A stretch of DNA of 39,480 nucleotides from an uncultured Phascolarctobacterium sp. (lineage in GTDB: Bacteria > Bacillota > Negativicutes > Acidaminococcales > Acidaminococcaceae): NCBI GenBank assembly GCA_905200645.1, contig CAJKLD010000024.1:1-39480 (forward strand), read 5' to 3'. Numbering within the stretch: the first letter of the stretch is position 1; each line of letters opens with the position of its first letter. Under the pieces are notes generated by a model. It saw nothing but the letters and a program-made list of their open reading frames with translations, did not search any database and was not told where the DNA came from. The position numbers and the translations under genes are program-made. This document shows positions 1 to 7,371 of this stretch, in pieces.

Positions 1-15
1 CTGATACTCCCCTAT

Positions 16-60
16 AAAAATGGCTATTTATCAACTGTTTGTTGTGACATAGCCATTTTT
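16..60. terminator. Bidirectional hairpin terminator
   Basis: Twelve-base perfect inverted repeat, 16-27 against 49-60, with a 21-base loop. T-rich runs lie on both sides. On the minus strand it overlaps the last codons and stop of the small lipoprotein gene, so it probably ends that transcript. It could also stop a + strand transcript entering from the left edge. Confidence 0.7.
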
Positions 61-203
61 TTTATGGTTTTCTGCTCGGTTTTGGAAGTCTGCGTTCCGG
101 TAGTATCATCAGCTTTAGCCTGCTTGCTGCAGGCAGTAAGTGACATGGCCATAACCAAGGTCAGCATTGTAGCAACAAGTTTTTTCGCGTGCTTGCTTGT
201 CAT
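24..203 (-). CDS. Small lipoprotein, 59 aa
   Basis: The product begins with a basic segment and a hydrophobic stretch ending in the lipobox LTAC, so it should be exported and lipidated at Cys24. The remaining 35 residues are polar, rich in K, T, Q and S, with no domain I recognise. I start at the ATG at 203, not the longer frame at 227, because a GGAAAGGGTGA ribosome site sits just upstream of it. It is monocistronic: its own promoter lies at 249-303 and a hairpin covers its end. That promoter has the CCCACCC/GGGTGGG layout shared with three others in the window. Function is unknown; a small surface anchor or an envelope-stress lipoprotein are guesses. Confidence 0.7.
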   Translation of the reverse strand: MTSKHAKKLVATMLTLVMAMSLTACSKQAKADDTTGTQTSKTEQKTIKKMAMSQQTVDK

Positions 204-248
204 TAAAATCACCCTTTCCGTGTACAAATTTTTCTTCTGCTTAATTTT

Positions 249-303
249 ATTATAAAGGATAAAAACCGCTGACGCCCCACCCGTTCAACGCCAAAAGGGT
301 GGG
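249..303 (-). promoter_or_regulatory. CCCACCC/GGGTGGG-type promoter, copy A
   Basis: Read on the minus strand: distal arm CCCACCC (303-297), 14 bases, proximal arm GGGTGGG (282-276), 21 bases, then TATAAT (254-249). The proximal arm sits where a -35 box should be, and no TTGACA-like hexamer is present at 17 bases. It drives the lipoprotein gene starting at 203. The same spacing recurs exactly in three other copies, which supports a regulator-bound promoter. Confidence 0.75.
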
Positions 304-312
304 AAAACACAA

Positions 313-357
313 AAAAGCAAAAACTCCGCACCATTAAGGCGCAGAGTCTTTGCTTTT
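313..357. terminator. Terminator of the nucleoside hydrolase operon
   Basis: Inverted repeat AAAAGCAAA (313-321) with TTTGCTTTT (349-357), continued inward by ACTC/GAGT and CGC/GCG pairs with small bulges. On the minus strand it is followed by a T-run, downstream of the gene ending at 394. Confidence 0.7.
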
Positions 358-393
358 CGTAAATTAAATGAAGGAAAGAAGTGTAGCTTATAC

Positions 394-1509
394 TTACAGC
401 TCACGGCAAAGCTGATAAAGCATCTTCCAAATCTTTTTCTCGTCTACGGTCAGAATAATGCGTGCTTTTTGCGTGCCTTCGGGGCCGACGCCTTTGTACG
501 CCATAGTAGTGCCGTATGCAGGGCCGTATTGGTCGATAACGTCTACGGGATAAGTAACCTCTTCTTTGATTACGCTGGGGTCAATAGCGATAGCTGCAGA
601 AAGTACATCCCAAACATAGTTGTCGTCCAGCACTTGGTCATTTTCAAAGAACGGAGTCATCCAGTGGTTTTTCAGCAAATCTTTGAAAATAGGGTTCTTG
701 AGCATTTTCTTCATAGCGAAATAACGATCGCGGGTGATGTGAATTTTTTCGCAGGCGTCCAGCGGAACAATTACCTGCTCGCCAAAAGGAGCGCGGAAAG
801 CAGCTTTTTCTGCTTCGGGATCAATCCACACGTTAAATTCCGCATAAGGCATTACGTTGCCTTGTTGGAAGAAGTTGCCGCCCATGTAAATTACGCGCTT
901 AATGAGAGGAGCAATGTCCGGCGCTTTTTTAACTGCTGCAGCAAGGTTCGCACCGCTGCCGATAGCTACGATAGTAACTTCGTTGGGGCGCTGGCGCACT
1001 GCGTCAATGATAAAATCGGGAGCAGCCTGCGCTTCGGGAGTGTATTTAGGCTCTGCCTTGTAGTTTTGGCGATAAGCTTCCTGCCAGGATGCCGGCTGCG
1101 GATAGCCTGCCGCGCCCATGTGGTCATCTTTATTGCGACCGAAAAGTTTAGTTTCGTCGGCAATATATTGGAAACGATCTTTGCGAATAGGTTCGTTGAC
1201 GCCCATAAGTACGGGTACGTCGTCAGCGCCGATGCCTTCCAACTGACGGATAGCGCTGGCAGTACCGGTTTCTACCCAAGTATTGCCAAAAACTACGGTT
1301 ACGCCCAGTAGATTGGTTTTGGGAGATTTTGCCAGCATCAGCATTGCTGCGCCGTCATCCAGCCAGTCAACCATATCAGTATCTAAAATTACGGGAGAAG
1401 CCGCTTCTTTATTTTGCTGTGCGTCGGCTATCGCGGGAGGGATAAGTGCAGCACAGAACATACCTGTGCCAACTAAAAAAGTGGAGAGTAATTTTTGCCA
1501 TTTTTTCAT
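394..1509 (-). CDS. Exported inosine/uridine-preferring nucleoside hydrolase
   Basis: 371 aa. An N-terminal signal peptide (about residues 1-30, ending near AIADA) is followed by the family's metal-binding motif, here DTDMVDWLDDG, where aspartates bind calcium and activate water. Further family signatures are VIYMGGNFFQQGN and AEFNVWIDPEA. The enzyme should release bases from ribonucleosides outside the inner membrane. Most characterised members are cytoplasmic, so the signal peptide is notable. The start has an AGGAGG site. It is the last gene of a minus-strand run 3308-394 and shares the run's upstream promoter. A metallophosphatase/5'-nucleotidase lies divergently from the run, which suggests extracytoplasmic or general nucleotide scavenging. 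Substrate preference cannot be read from the sequence. Confidence 0.88.
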   Translation of the reverse strand: MKKWQKLLSTFLVGTGMFCAALIPPAIADAQQNKEAASPVILDTDMVDWLDDGAAMLMLAKSPKTNLLGVTVVFGNTWVETGTASAIRQLEGIGADDVPVLMGVNEPIRKDRFQYIADETKLFGRNKDDHMGAAGYPQPASWQEAYRQNYKAEPKYTPEAQAAPDFIIDAVRQRPNEVTIVAIGSGANLAAAVKKAPDIAPLIKRVIYMGGNFFQQGNVMPYAEFNVWIDPEAEKAAFRAPFGEQVIVPLDACEKIHITRDRYFAMKKMLKNPIFKDLLKNHWMTPFFENDQVLDDNYVWDVLSAAIAIDPSVIKEEVTYPVDVIDQYGPAYGTTMAYKGVGPEGTQKARIILTVDEKKIWKMLYQLCREL

Positions 1510-1543
1510 AAGTATATCCTCCTAAATTTATTACAAGTCAATC

Positions 1544-2200
1544 TTAGCTCCAAGGATCTTCGGAAGCAGGAATTCTAATGCCGGTCAACAGAGATTTATA
1601 ATCCCACAGGAACCATTCGCCGGTAGATTCTTTTTGACGCACGGTAATAGGACGCGGAGTGTCGGCGCCGCCGCTGGCAACCAGGAAGCGTGCATAGCCT
1701 TTTTGTTGATAAGTATAAGGATTGGTCTGAATTTCTACTGCATAAGGTTGGTTAGGAGTGTAATTGTTTTTGGGAGTTGCGCCTTTAAAATAAGAACGCA
1801 TAATGTAAGCTTTGCCGCGATAACGATCGCGGATAAATTGGCTGTCAATGCCGTTTACGGGGCGAGGGCCTAAAAGCACGTTAAGCATAGCAATGGAATC
1901 GTCAGGACTGGTTTCGTAACGGGCCAAAGCTGCAACAGCCATTGCAGCTACTCTGTATGCGTCATTGCCAACGGCTACGTCTGCCGCAGTTTGAGGTAAG
2001 CTTTGAAAAGTAATAGTTTTGCTTTGCATTTTATTCACCGCCTTATTTGCTGCTTGATTAAGTACGCTTCTGTTAGTTGTGCCTCTGCCGATGGATGGTC
2101 TGTTAATCACATTGCCTAGATTAACTGCTTCAGCAGATGGTTGGTAAGCCACGGAAATAACGGCTGCTGCCGCCAGAAAGAGCGCCAATTTTTTCTTCAC
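1544..2200 (-). CDS. Exported DUF6935-like protein
   Basis: 218 aa with a signal peptide (residues 1-25, ending at SAEA) and a soluble remainder. The central and C-terminal part (GPRPVNGIDSQFIRDRYRG, SYFKGATPKNNYTP, and a final tryptophan-rich segment) resembles what I recall of DUF6935, a family of unknown function. That assignment is from memory. The start is GTG, with AAAGGATG seven bases upstream. It lies 34 bases upstream of the nucleoside hydrolase and 38 bases after the previous gene, so it is probably co-transcribed. Location is likely periplasm or outer envelope. Role unknown. Confidence 0.7.
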   Translation of the reverse strand: MKKKLALFLAAAAVISVAYQPSAEAVNLGNVINRPSIGRGTTNRSVLNQAANKAVNKMQSKTITFQSLPQTAADVAVGNDAYRVAAMAVAALARYETSPDDSIAMLNVLLGPRPVNGIDSQFIRDRYRGKAYIMRSYFKGATPKNNYTPNQPYAVEIQTNPYTYQQKGYARFLVASGGADTPRPITVRQKESTGEWFLWDYKSLLTGIRIPASEDPWS

Positions 2201-2238
2201 AATAAAACATCCTTTAATTATTATATTTTTTACTTATT

Positions 2239-3015
2239 TCATCCGACTGCGTTTTCGTCAGAAATAGTACTGAAGATAAGTCTCCAGCCATCCTCGGTGG
2301 CAGTATAAATATTATTCACAAAGTAATCTACATAGTAGCAGTCAAGAAACTCGTCGCTTTCGTCAAATACTTTTACGGCATAACCGTTAGTAAATTCGCG
2401 GCCAAATTTCTGCACCTGCTCGCTGATCATGCGGCAGACCTCCGGTTCCTGCCACACTAACACGTAGCGATAATTGTGCTTATAAGGCTGCAAAATAAAT
2501 TCGCCGTTGGCAGGTATGGATTCCAGCAGATAAATTGCTAAATCCTCAGAAAAATTAGTAGTCTCAACATTATAGCCATAGATGCTGGGAACAATGCCTT
2601 CGGTATCACTTTCACTGCTGATTTTTAAACTGCGTTCGTCACTGGGAAGAACTTCAAATTGCTGTCGATATTTATAATCACGCACAGCAGAAACTTCTTC
2701 GCCGTCAACAAATGTGCGCGTCATTTTGTAATTCATAACAAGATTATCCGGCGCTTGTGCAACGGTGCGGCCAATATATGTAATCAGCTTTGTCTTGCTC
2801 CCTTCAGCGTCTCTGATATAATCTCTTGCTTCCAGCATCACCGTTTCGCCGTCCGGCAATACATAAAGTTCTTTTACCAAAATGCGGTTTGTGGCTTCGT
2901 CGCCCAGCATAACTCCTGCCAAATCTTTTACTTCAGCAGCGCCGGCAACGCCCGCCATACTTAACAGCGTCATAGCCAAAATTAACAGGCCAAATAAAGC
3001 TTTGCGCAAACGCAT
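2239..3015 (-). CDS. Exported protein of unknown function, 258 aa
   Basis: A clear signal peptide (MRLRKALFGLLILAM..., cleavage near AGAAE, about residue 27) is followed by about 230 polar residues with no family I recognise. I prefer the ATG at 3015 over a GTG at 3024, because the AAGGAG site lies about nine bases before the ATG and only two before the GTG. The gene follows the zinc-ribbon gene with a five-base gap and precedes the DUF6935-like gene, so it sits inside the presumed four-gene operon. The hydrophobic segment and tight spacing suggest an envelope role with its neighbours. Confidence 0.75.
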   Translation of the reverse strand: MRLRKALFGLLILAMTLLSMAGVAGAAEVKDLAGVMLGDEATNRILVKELYVLPDGETVMLEARDYIRDAEGSKTKLITYIGRTVAQAPDNLVMNYKMTRTFVDGEEVSAVRDYKYRQQFEVLPSDERSLKISSESDTEGIVPSIYGYNVETTNFSEDLAIYLLESIPANGEFILQPYKHNYRYVLVWQEPEVCRMISEQVQKFGREFTNGYAVKVFDESDEFLDCYYVDYFVNNIYTATEDGWRLIFSTISDENAVG

Positions 3016-3020
3016 TGTAC

Positions 3021-3308
3021 TCACTCTCCTTCAATATCCTTGGCGTCCCAATAAACGTCCTCGCAGCTGCAGGTAATCTGCTGTCTGCCGCAGGCGTGGC
3101 AGCGCTCTACATCACAATCAAGATGATGATAATGACCTTTCAGCGCGCCGCAGTCACCGCAGCGTTCGCCGTCCTGCATAGGATAAACAAGATCCCTGAC
3201 GTCGCCAACCTTAATCCGCTGATAAATTTTGCCGTCAATGTGTACCTTGCCGACGGCACAACCAACTGCCGTCCGCATCTCGCGTTTACAAAGCTGACAT
3301 TCTGCCAT
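3021..3308 (-). CDS. Cysteine-rich zinc-ribbon protein
   Basis: 95 aa, with CxxC motifs spaced along its length (ECQLC near residue 3, CGDCG and CHACG in the second half, then CSC) and several histidines. It therefore probably binds two structural zinc ions. No signal peptide, so cytoplasmic. I start at the ATG at 3308 because AAGGAGG lies eight bases upstream. A longer frame to 3395 would run through the promoter -10 box at 3369-3364. It is the first gene of the minus-strand run leading to the nucleoside hydrolase. Family and function unknown. A regulator or chaperone for the exported partners is possible but unsupported. Confidence 0.75.
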   Translation of the reverse strand: MAECQLCKREMRTAVGCAVGKVHIDGKIYQRIKVGDVRDLVYPMQDGERCGDCGALKGHYHHLDCDVERCHACGRQQITCSCEDVYWDAKDIEGE

Positions 3309-3363
3309 GGTCACAACCTCCTTTGCAGAGCGTAATAATATAGCTGCCGTTTTCTTTAGCTTC

Positions 3364-3418
3364 ATTATAAGAAAAAGCTGCGCGAAAATCCCCACCCAAA
3401 AGCAGTATTACGGGTGGG
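3364..3418 (-). promoter_or_regulatory. CCCACCC/GGGTGGG-type promoter, copy B1
   Basis: On the minus strand: CCCACCC (3418-3412), 14 bases, GGGTGGG (3397-3391), 21 bases, TATAAT (3369-3364). It sits about 55 bases upstream of the zinc-ribbon gene and probably drives the four-gene run to 394. It is back to back with copy B2, which faces the 5'-nucleotidase. Together they fill most of the gap 3309-3618. Confidence 0.78.
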
Positions 3419-3450
3419 AAGAACAATTTTTTTGCAAAAATTTACGTTAA

Positions 3451-3505
3451 CCTACCCAAAACGCGGCGCACGGGTGGGGCGAAAGTAATTGAGCAATGAT
3501 ATAGT
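3451..3505 (+). promoter_or_regulatory. CCCACCC/GGGTGGG-type promoter, copy B2
   Basis: CCTACCC (3451-3457), 14 bases, GGGTGGG (3472-3478), 21 bases, TATAGT (3500-3505). The distal arm differs from the others by one base. Transcription would start near 3512, leaving a leader of about 107 bases before the 5'-nucleotidase start at 3619. Confidence 0.72.
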
Positions 3506-3618
3506 TAAGGTGGAAAATTAGACAATTTATTTTTACAAGGAAGCAGCTATAGAAGAAATATACTGTCTTAGCTTAACTCCAAGATTTATACGAAAAAACG
3601 CGTAAGAGGTGAAGGTGT

Positions 3619-5085
3619 ATGAAAAATTTAAAAAAGCTGACGCTGCTCCATTCCAACGATATGCACGGAGATTTTTTGGCGGAGCAAATTGACAGTAAGC
3701 TGGTAGGCGGCGTTTCCTTGCTCAGCGGCTATGTGAATAAGGTGCGCCAGGAAGAAAAAAACGTGCTTTACTGCATTGCCGGCGATATGTTCCGTGGTTC
3801 TGTTATCGACAGCGAATATAAAGGCGTATCTACCATTGAAATCATGAATCTGCTCAGTCCGGACGTAGCGACCATTGGCAACCACGAAGTTGATTATGGT
3901 ATTCCGCATCTGCTCTTTTTGGAAAAGTGCGCCAACTTTCCCATTATCAACGCGAATTTTTATATTCGCACCAATCATCGCCGTATGTTCCGCTCCCATT
4001 ACATCGCCGAAATCGACGGCATGAAGATTTTGTTTATCGGTATTATTACGGAAGATGTTTTAGCCAATACGCGCATGGAGGAGCATATAGGCTCGTTTAT
4101 TGATATCGGTGAAGCGGCGGCCGAGGTAGGCCGCATCTGCAATGCCTATAACGCCATTGATATTGATTTTACTATTCTTTTAACGCATATTGGCTTTGAA
4201 GAGGATAAGCGCTTAGCGGCTATTCTTGACCCGGCGTGGGGAGTCGACGTAATTATCGGCGGGCATTCGCACACGCTGCCGGAGCGTCCCGCTTTGGTCA
4301 ACGATGTGCTGATTGTGCAGGCAGGCACCGGTACAGACCAAATCGGTCGCTTTGATATTATGGTGGATACGGATAAAAACGCGGTGGACAGCTACACCTA
4401 GCAGATAATTCCTATCAATGACACAACCTGTCCCAGAGATGAAGAAATGTATAATTTTATTATGCACTATAAAGAAAAAACCGATGTGAAATATAATCGT
4501 ATTGTGACGCGCTTCGCCCATAAGCTGACGCATCCCGTGCGCACGCAGGAAACGGCGCTGGGAAATTTATCGGCGGACGCTTTGTGCGACATCCTGGGCG
4601 TGGATGTAGTGCTCTTAGGTTCCGGAGCAATTCGCTCTTATGATTTGGGACCAGTTGTGCGCTACGCCGATTTTATAGAATGTTTTCCCTATAACGAAGC
4701 AGTATATATGCTGAATGTTACCGGCGAGCAGCTGCAGCGTATGGTACGGCGCTTTTTACGCGAAGAAGCGTTTATCGGCGACCATACGGAATTTTATCAG
4801 CTGTCCCACGGACTGCATATTGTGTGGAATCGCAGGCAGCAGCAGTTTAAAGCCTTTGATTTTAACAATCAACCGTTGAATTTACAAAGAATTTATAAGG
4901 TAGCAATCAGCAAATACCATTTCTTTAATTTGCAGCCTTTCTTTAATATCACCCAACAAGAAGTAGAGGCCAACGGAGGCTTTAAGGTTATCGCTACCTC
5001 TTACCGCGAGGTTATAGAAGAATATTTAGCAAGCCACCAGCATTTACAAAGCGAGGTAGAGGGGCGACTAATTATCGAAGCTTAA
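3619..5085 (+). pseudogene. Metallophosphatase/5'-nucleotidase split by in-frame amber TAG
   Basis: A 489-codon frame interrupted once, at codon 261 (TAG at 4399-4401). The first part is the calcineurin-like phosphatase domain with its metal motifs (LHSNDMHGD, AGDMFRGS, GNHEVDYG, LTHIGFEED, GGHSHT). The second, in the same frame, is the 5'-nucleotidase C-terminal substrate domain (RTQETALGNLSADA, SGAIR, ECFPYNEAVYMLNVTG). The stop falls at the domain junction, before QIIPI, where relatives often have tryptophan, so TGG to TAG is the simplest explanation. There is no signal peptide. An internal ATG at 4447 has only a weak ribosome site, and that half alone would lack the metal centre. Options: true nonsense mutation, readthrough, or sequencing error. 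It has its own CCTACCC/GGGTGGG promoter. Confidence 0.85.
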
Positions 5086-5171
5086 AGCTTTACGCAAAAG
5101 CAAAACAGTTTTCCCAACAAGAAATTTATGGTATAGTAATTTTAAAAATTTTGTAAAGGAGCGTGGTTCAG

Positions 5172-5504
5172 ATGTTAAAACGTTTTGCTAAGGCTTTATT
5201 ATTGACGGGAATGTTAGCCGTTATGCTGCCTGCTATGTGCTCGGCAGGCGCTGTTTCTAAAGACGGCTATTACAAGGGGATTCCTTTGTGGGGTAAGGTT
5301 AAGGTAGTAGAGCACCATGCGGATATTAAGGTACAGGTGGTAAAAGCGTTTCCCGATTTAAAGGTTAAAAAGGTTACCAGCTTTCCCGATTCCGTAGGCA
5401 AGTGGCAGTTTGTCAATAATTTCCCGAATTTTACCATTCAATTTGTAACCAGCTTTCCGGATATTAAAATCCAATTTGTAGACGCTTTTCCCGGCGTAAA
5501 TTAA
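5172..5504 (+). CDS. Exported septoil-knot-like (DUF6150-type) repeat protein
   Basis: 110 aa. A signal peptide (to about residue 25, CSAGA) precedes roughly 75 residues of short repeats of about 11 residues. Each unit alternates a beta-type segment (IKVQVV, LKVKKV, GKWQFV, FTIQFV, IKIQFV) with a turn such as KAFPD, TSFPD or DAFPG. This resembles the 7(1) septoil knot family (DUF6150), whose repeats alternate similar strands with SKYxAD turns; I rely on memory for that. I use the ATG at 5172 because AAAGGAG ends ten bases upstream; a GTG at 5163 would be too close to it. The gene has its own hairpin terminator. It is probably a small, very stable envelope protein of unknown role. Confidence 0.68.
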   Translation: MLKRFAKALLLTGMLAVMLPAMCSAGAVSKDGYYKGIPLWGKVKVVEHHADIKVQVVKAFPDLKVKKVTSFPDSVGKWQFVNNFPNFTIQFVTSFPDIKIQFVDAFPGVN

Positions 5505-5511
5505 GACGTAA

Positions 5512-5545
5512 AAAAGCTTCGGCTGCGCGTGCTGCCGAAGCTTTT
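5512..5545. terminator. Bidirectional terminator between convergent genes
   Basis: Twelve-base perfect stem (5512-5523 with 5534-5545), ten-base loop, A-run before and T-run after. It lies between the septoil-knot-like gene (+) and the SH3b gene (-). Confidence 0.85.
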
Positions 5546-5598
5546 GCCTGTAATTTTTTATTCTATTATCAACGAACTAAATATCTTCATTACATTAT

Positions 5599-6378
5599 TT
5601 AATCTGCCGACCTAATATAATCGGCGCAAACATACCCAAAATCGCCTCGAGCATTGTAGGCCGGATACCAGCTGCGTCCGTTAGCTTCTATTTTTTCACC
5701 TGTGGGAGATAGGGTTTCTTCCTTATCCAATACATCTAAAATCGCGCTGTCGGTAGAAGGCTCTGCACGGAAATTTACATCCTCGCCAGTAACAATAAGT
5801 TCATAACCCGCGGTCCAGTATTTACGCATAAAATTAAATTTAATCAACAATGCTTGCAGCTTTTGGTTATAGCGTAACATAGTATTAGCTTCAGCGCCAT
5901 ACTGAACATAGCTTCTTGCGGCTACTGCTTTTTCTCTTGCCAGTTGGGCATATTCCGCATAATTTTCCATGAACGCCCGCAGATATTTTTTATTGCGGTA
6001 AACCAAATCCAACATATATTCCTGTTCGGCAATATAGTCAACAGTGAAGGTTATACTATTACCGCTGTCACTTTCATCTAAATCTGTCATTTGCAGTACG
6101 CCAAAAGCAACCGCTTTAGCTTCTTCGTCGGTAAGCTGAATGCCTTGCTTTTGAAAATGCGTTCTAACAAACGTAGCTACGCAGTCATCGAGCATTTCAA
6201 AGGCTATTATCGTGGGAATTTTTATGCGCAGCGCATCTGCGCTTTCGCCAATTTTTTCATCTATTTCAATAGGTCCCCAGGATTGAGATGCGCTGAAACC
6301 TGCCGCTTCCATGCTGTTAGCAAAGCAGCAAATCATCATAGCGGCTAAAAAGCCAACTGCCGTTCTTTTGCAATTCAT
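5599..6378 (-). CDS. Exported protein with C-terminal bacterial SH3 domain
   Basis: 259 aa. Signal peptide to about residue 25 (NSMEAAG), an uncharacterised helical central region (about 30-190) and a bacterial SH3 domain at about 195-255, recognised by GEDVNFRAEPSTDSAILD and the closing aromatic-rich strands (SWYPAY, FGYVCADYI). SH3b domains commonly bind cell-wall peptide or polysaccharide, so an envelope-associated role is likely. No catalytic domain is visible. It is transcribed alone from a promoter of the CCCACCC/GGGTGGG type at 6465-6519 and converges on the septoil-knot-like gene. Confidence 0.75.
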   Translation of the reverse strand: MNCKRTAVGFLAAMMICCFANSMEAAGFSASQSWGPIEIDEKIGESADALRIKIPTIIAFEMLDDCVATFVRTHFQKQGIQLTDEEAKAVAFGVLQMTDLDESDSGNSITFTVDYIAEQEYMLDLVYRNKKYLRAFMENYAEYAQLAREKAVAARSYVQYGAEANTMLRYNQKLQALLIKFNFMRKYWTAGYELIVTGEDVNFRAEPSTDSAILDVLDKEETLSPTGEKIEANGRSWYPAYNARGDFGYVCADYIRSAD

Positions 6379-6464
6379 AAAATAATCTCCCTAATTTTTA
6401 TTTTTTTGCTTGAGCTGCGCCTAAGCTCCTCTAACCGATCTTTGCAGCTCGTTTATCTACTAAC

Positions 6465-6519
6465 ATTTTAAAAGCCAAGGCGCTGCTTGTCACCACCCCT
6501 ATTACTGTTCACGGGTGGG
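6465..6519 (-). promoter_or_regulatory. CCCACCC/GGGTGGG-type promoter, copy C
   Basis: On the minus strand: CCCACCC (6519-6513), 14 bases, GGGTGGT (6498-6492), 21 bases, TAAAAT (6470-6465). One mismatch in the proximal arm. It lies about 87 bases upstream of the SH3b gene. Read the other way, no -10 box lies at the matching distance, so the site belongs to the minus-strand gene and not to parA. Confidence 0.7.
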
Positions 6520-6609
6520 GCGGAAAAATTTTGCACTAAAAAATTTTCCGCGCCCGATTAAAATATGATACAATATATTAAATTAATTATAATTTAGAGG
6601 TGAAGCAAA

Positions 6610-7371
6610 GTGGTAAAGGTAATTGCTATGGCCAATCAAAAAGGCGGCGTAGGCAAAACTACTACGGCGGTAAATTTGGCTGCATGCCTGGCTGCCTTGG
6701 GTCGCAAAGTGCTCTTGATTGACAGTGATCCTCAGGGCAACGCTACCAGCGGCTTAGGTTTTGATAAACGTGATATAAAAACATGCGTCTACGACGCAAT
6801 CATAAATGACGTACCCATGCAGGATGTAATCAAGCATACTGCCTATGACCGTTTAGATATTGTTCCGGCAACTATTCAGCTGGCAGGCGCGGAAATTGAG
6901 CTGGTTTCCTTAATGAACCGCGAAGGTCGTCTCAAAAATTCCTTGGAGCGCGTCAAGCATAATTATGATTATGTTCTTATCGACTGTCCTCCGTCCTTAG
7001 GCTTGTTGACCATCAATAGCTTAACGGCTGCCAGCAGCGTGCTTATTCCTATTCAATGTGAATTCTATGCTTTAGAGGGCGTCACCATGCTGATGAATAC
7101 CATTCAGCTGGTGCAGCGCAATTTGAATCCGGCTTTAAAGCTGGAGGGCGTGCTCATGACCATGTACGACAGCCGCACTAATCTTTCTCAAGAGGTTGTG
7201 GAAGAAGTGCAAAAATATTTTAAAGCAAAAACCTACCAAACCATTATTCCCCGCAATGTACGTTTAAGCGAAGCTCCCAGCCATGGACAGCCTGTTATTG
7301 ATTACGACGCTAAATCAAAAGGCGCGCAGGTTTATATGGAATTAGCTAATGAGGTGTTGGAAGATGAGTAA
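6610..7371 (+). CDS. parA: Chromosome partitioning ATPase ParA (Soj)
   Basis: 253 aa, the usual size for a chromosomal ParA. The deviant Walker A KGGVGKTT starts at residue 11. Walker A' (DSDPQGNATSGLG, about 38-50) and the Walker B region (IDCPPSLG, about 120-127) follow. It binds nucleoid DNA as an ATP dimer and, with ParB, segregates origins. Chromosomal type is supported by its short N terminus, without the extra DNA-binding domain of plasmid type Ia ParAs. Start is GTG after AGAGGTGA. Its stop overlaps the parB start by eight bases, so the two are translationally coupled. Confidence 0.96.
   Translation: MVKVIAMANQKGGVGKTTTAVNLAACLAALGRKVLLIDSDPQGNATSGLGFDKRDIKTCVYDAIINDVPMQDVIKHTAYDRLDIVPATIQLAGAEIELVSLMNREGRLKNSLERVKHNYDYVLIDCPPSLGLLTINSLTAASSVLIPIQCEFYALEGVTMLMNTIQLVQRNLNPALKLEGVLMTMYDSRTNLSQEVVEEVQKYFKAKTYQTIIPRNVRLSEAPSHGQPVIDYDAKSKGAQVYMELANEVLEDE

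Noticed and set aside
469..1311. Long + strand open frame opposite the nucleoside hydrolase
   Set aside because: It is the mirror of a well-supported gene and has no ribosome site or recognisable domain.
3619..5085. Pyrrolysine at the in-frame TAG
   Set aside because: No pyl genes or insertion context are visible, TAG also ends the lipoprotein gene at 24, and a TGG to TAG change is simpler.
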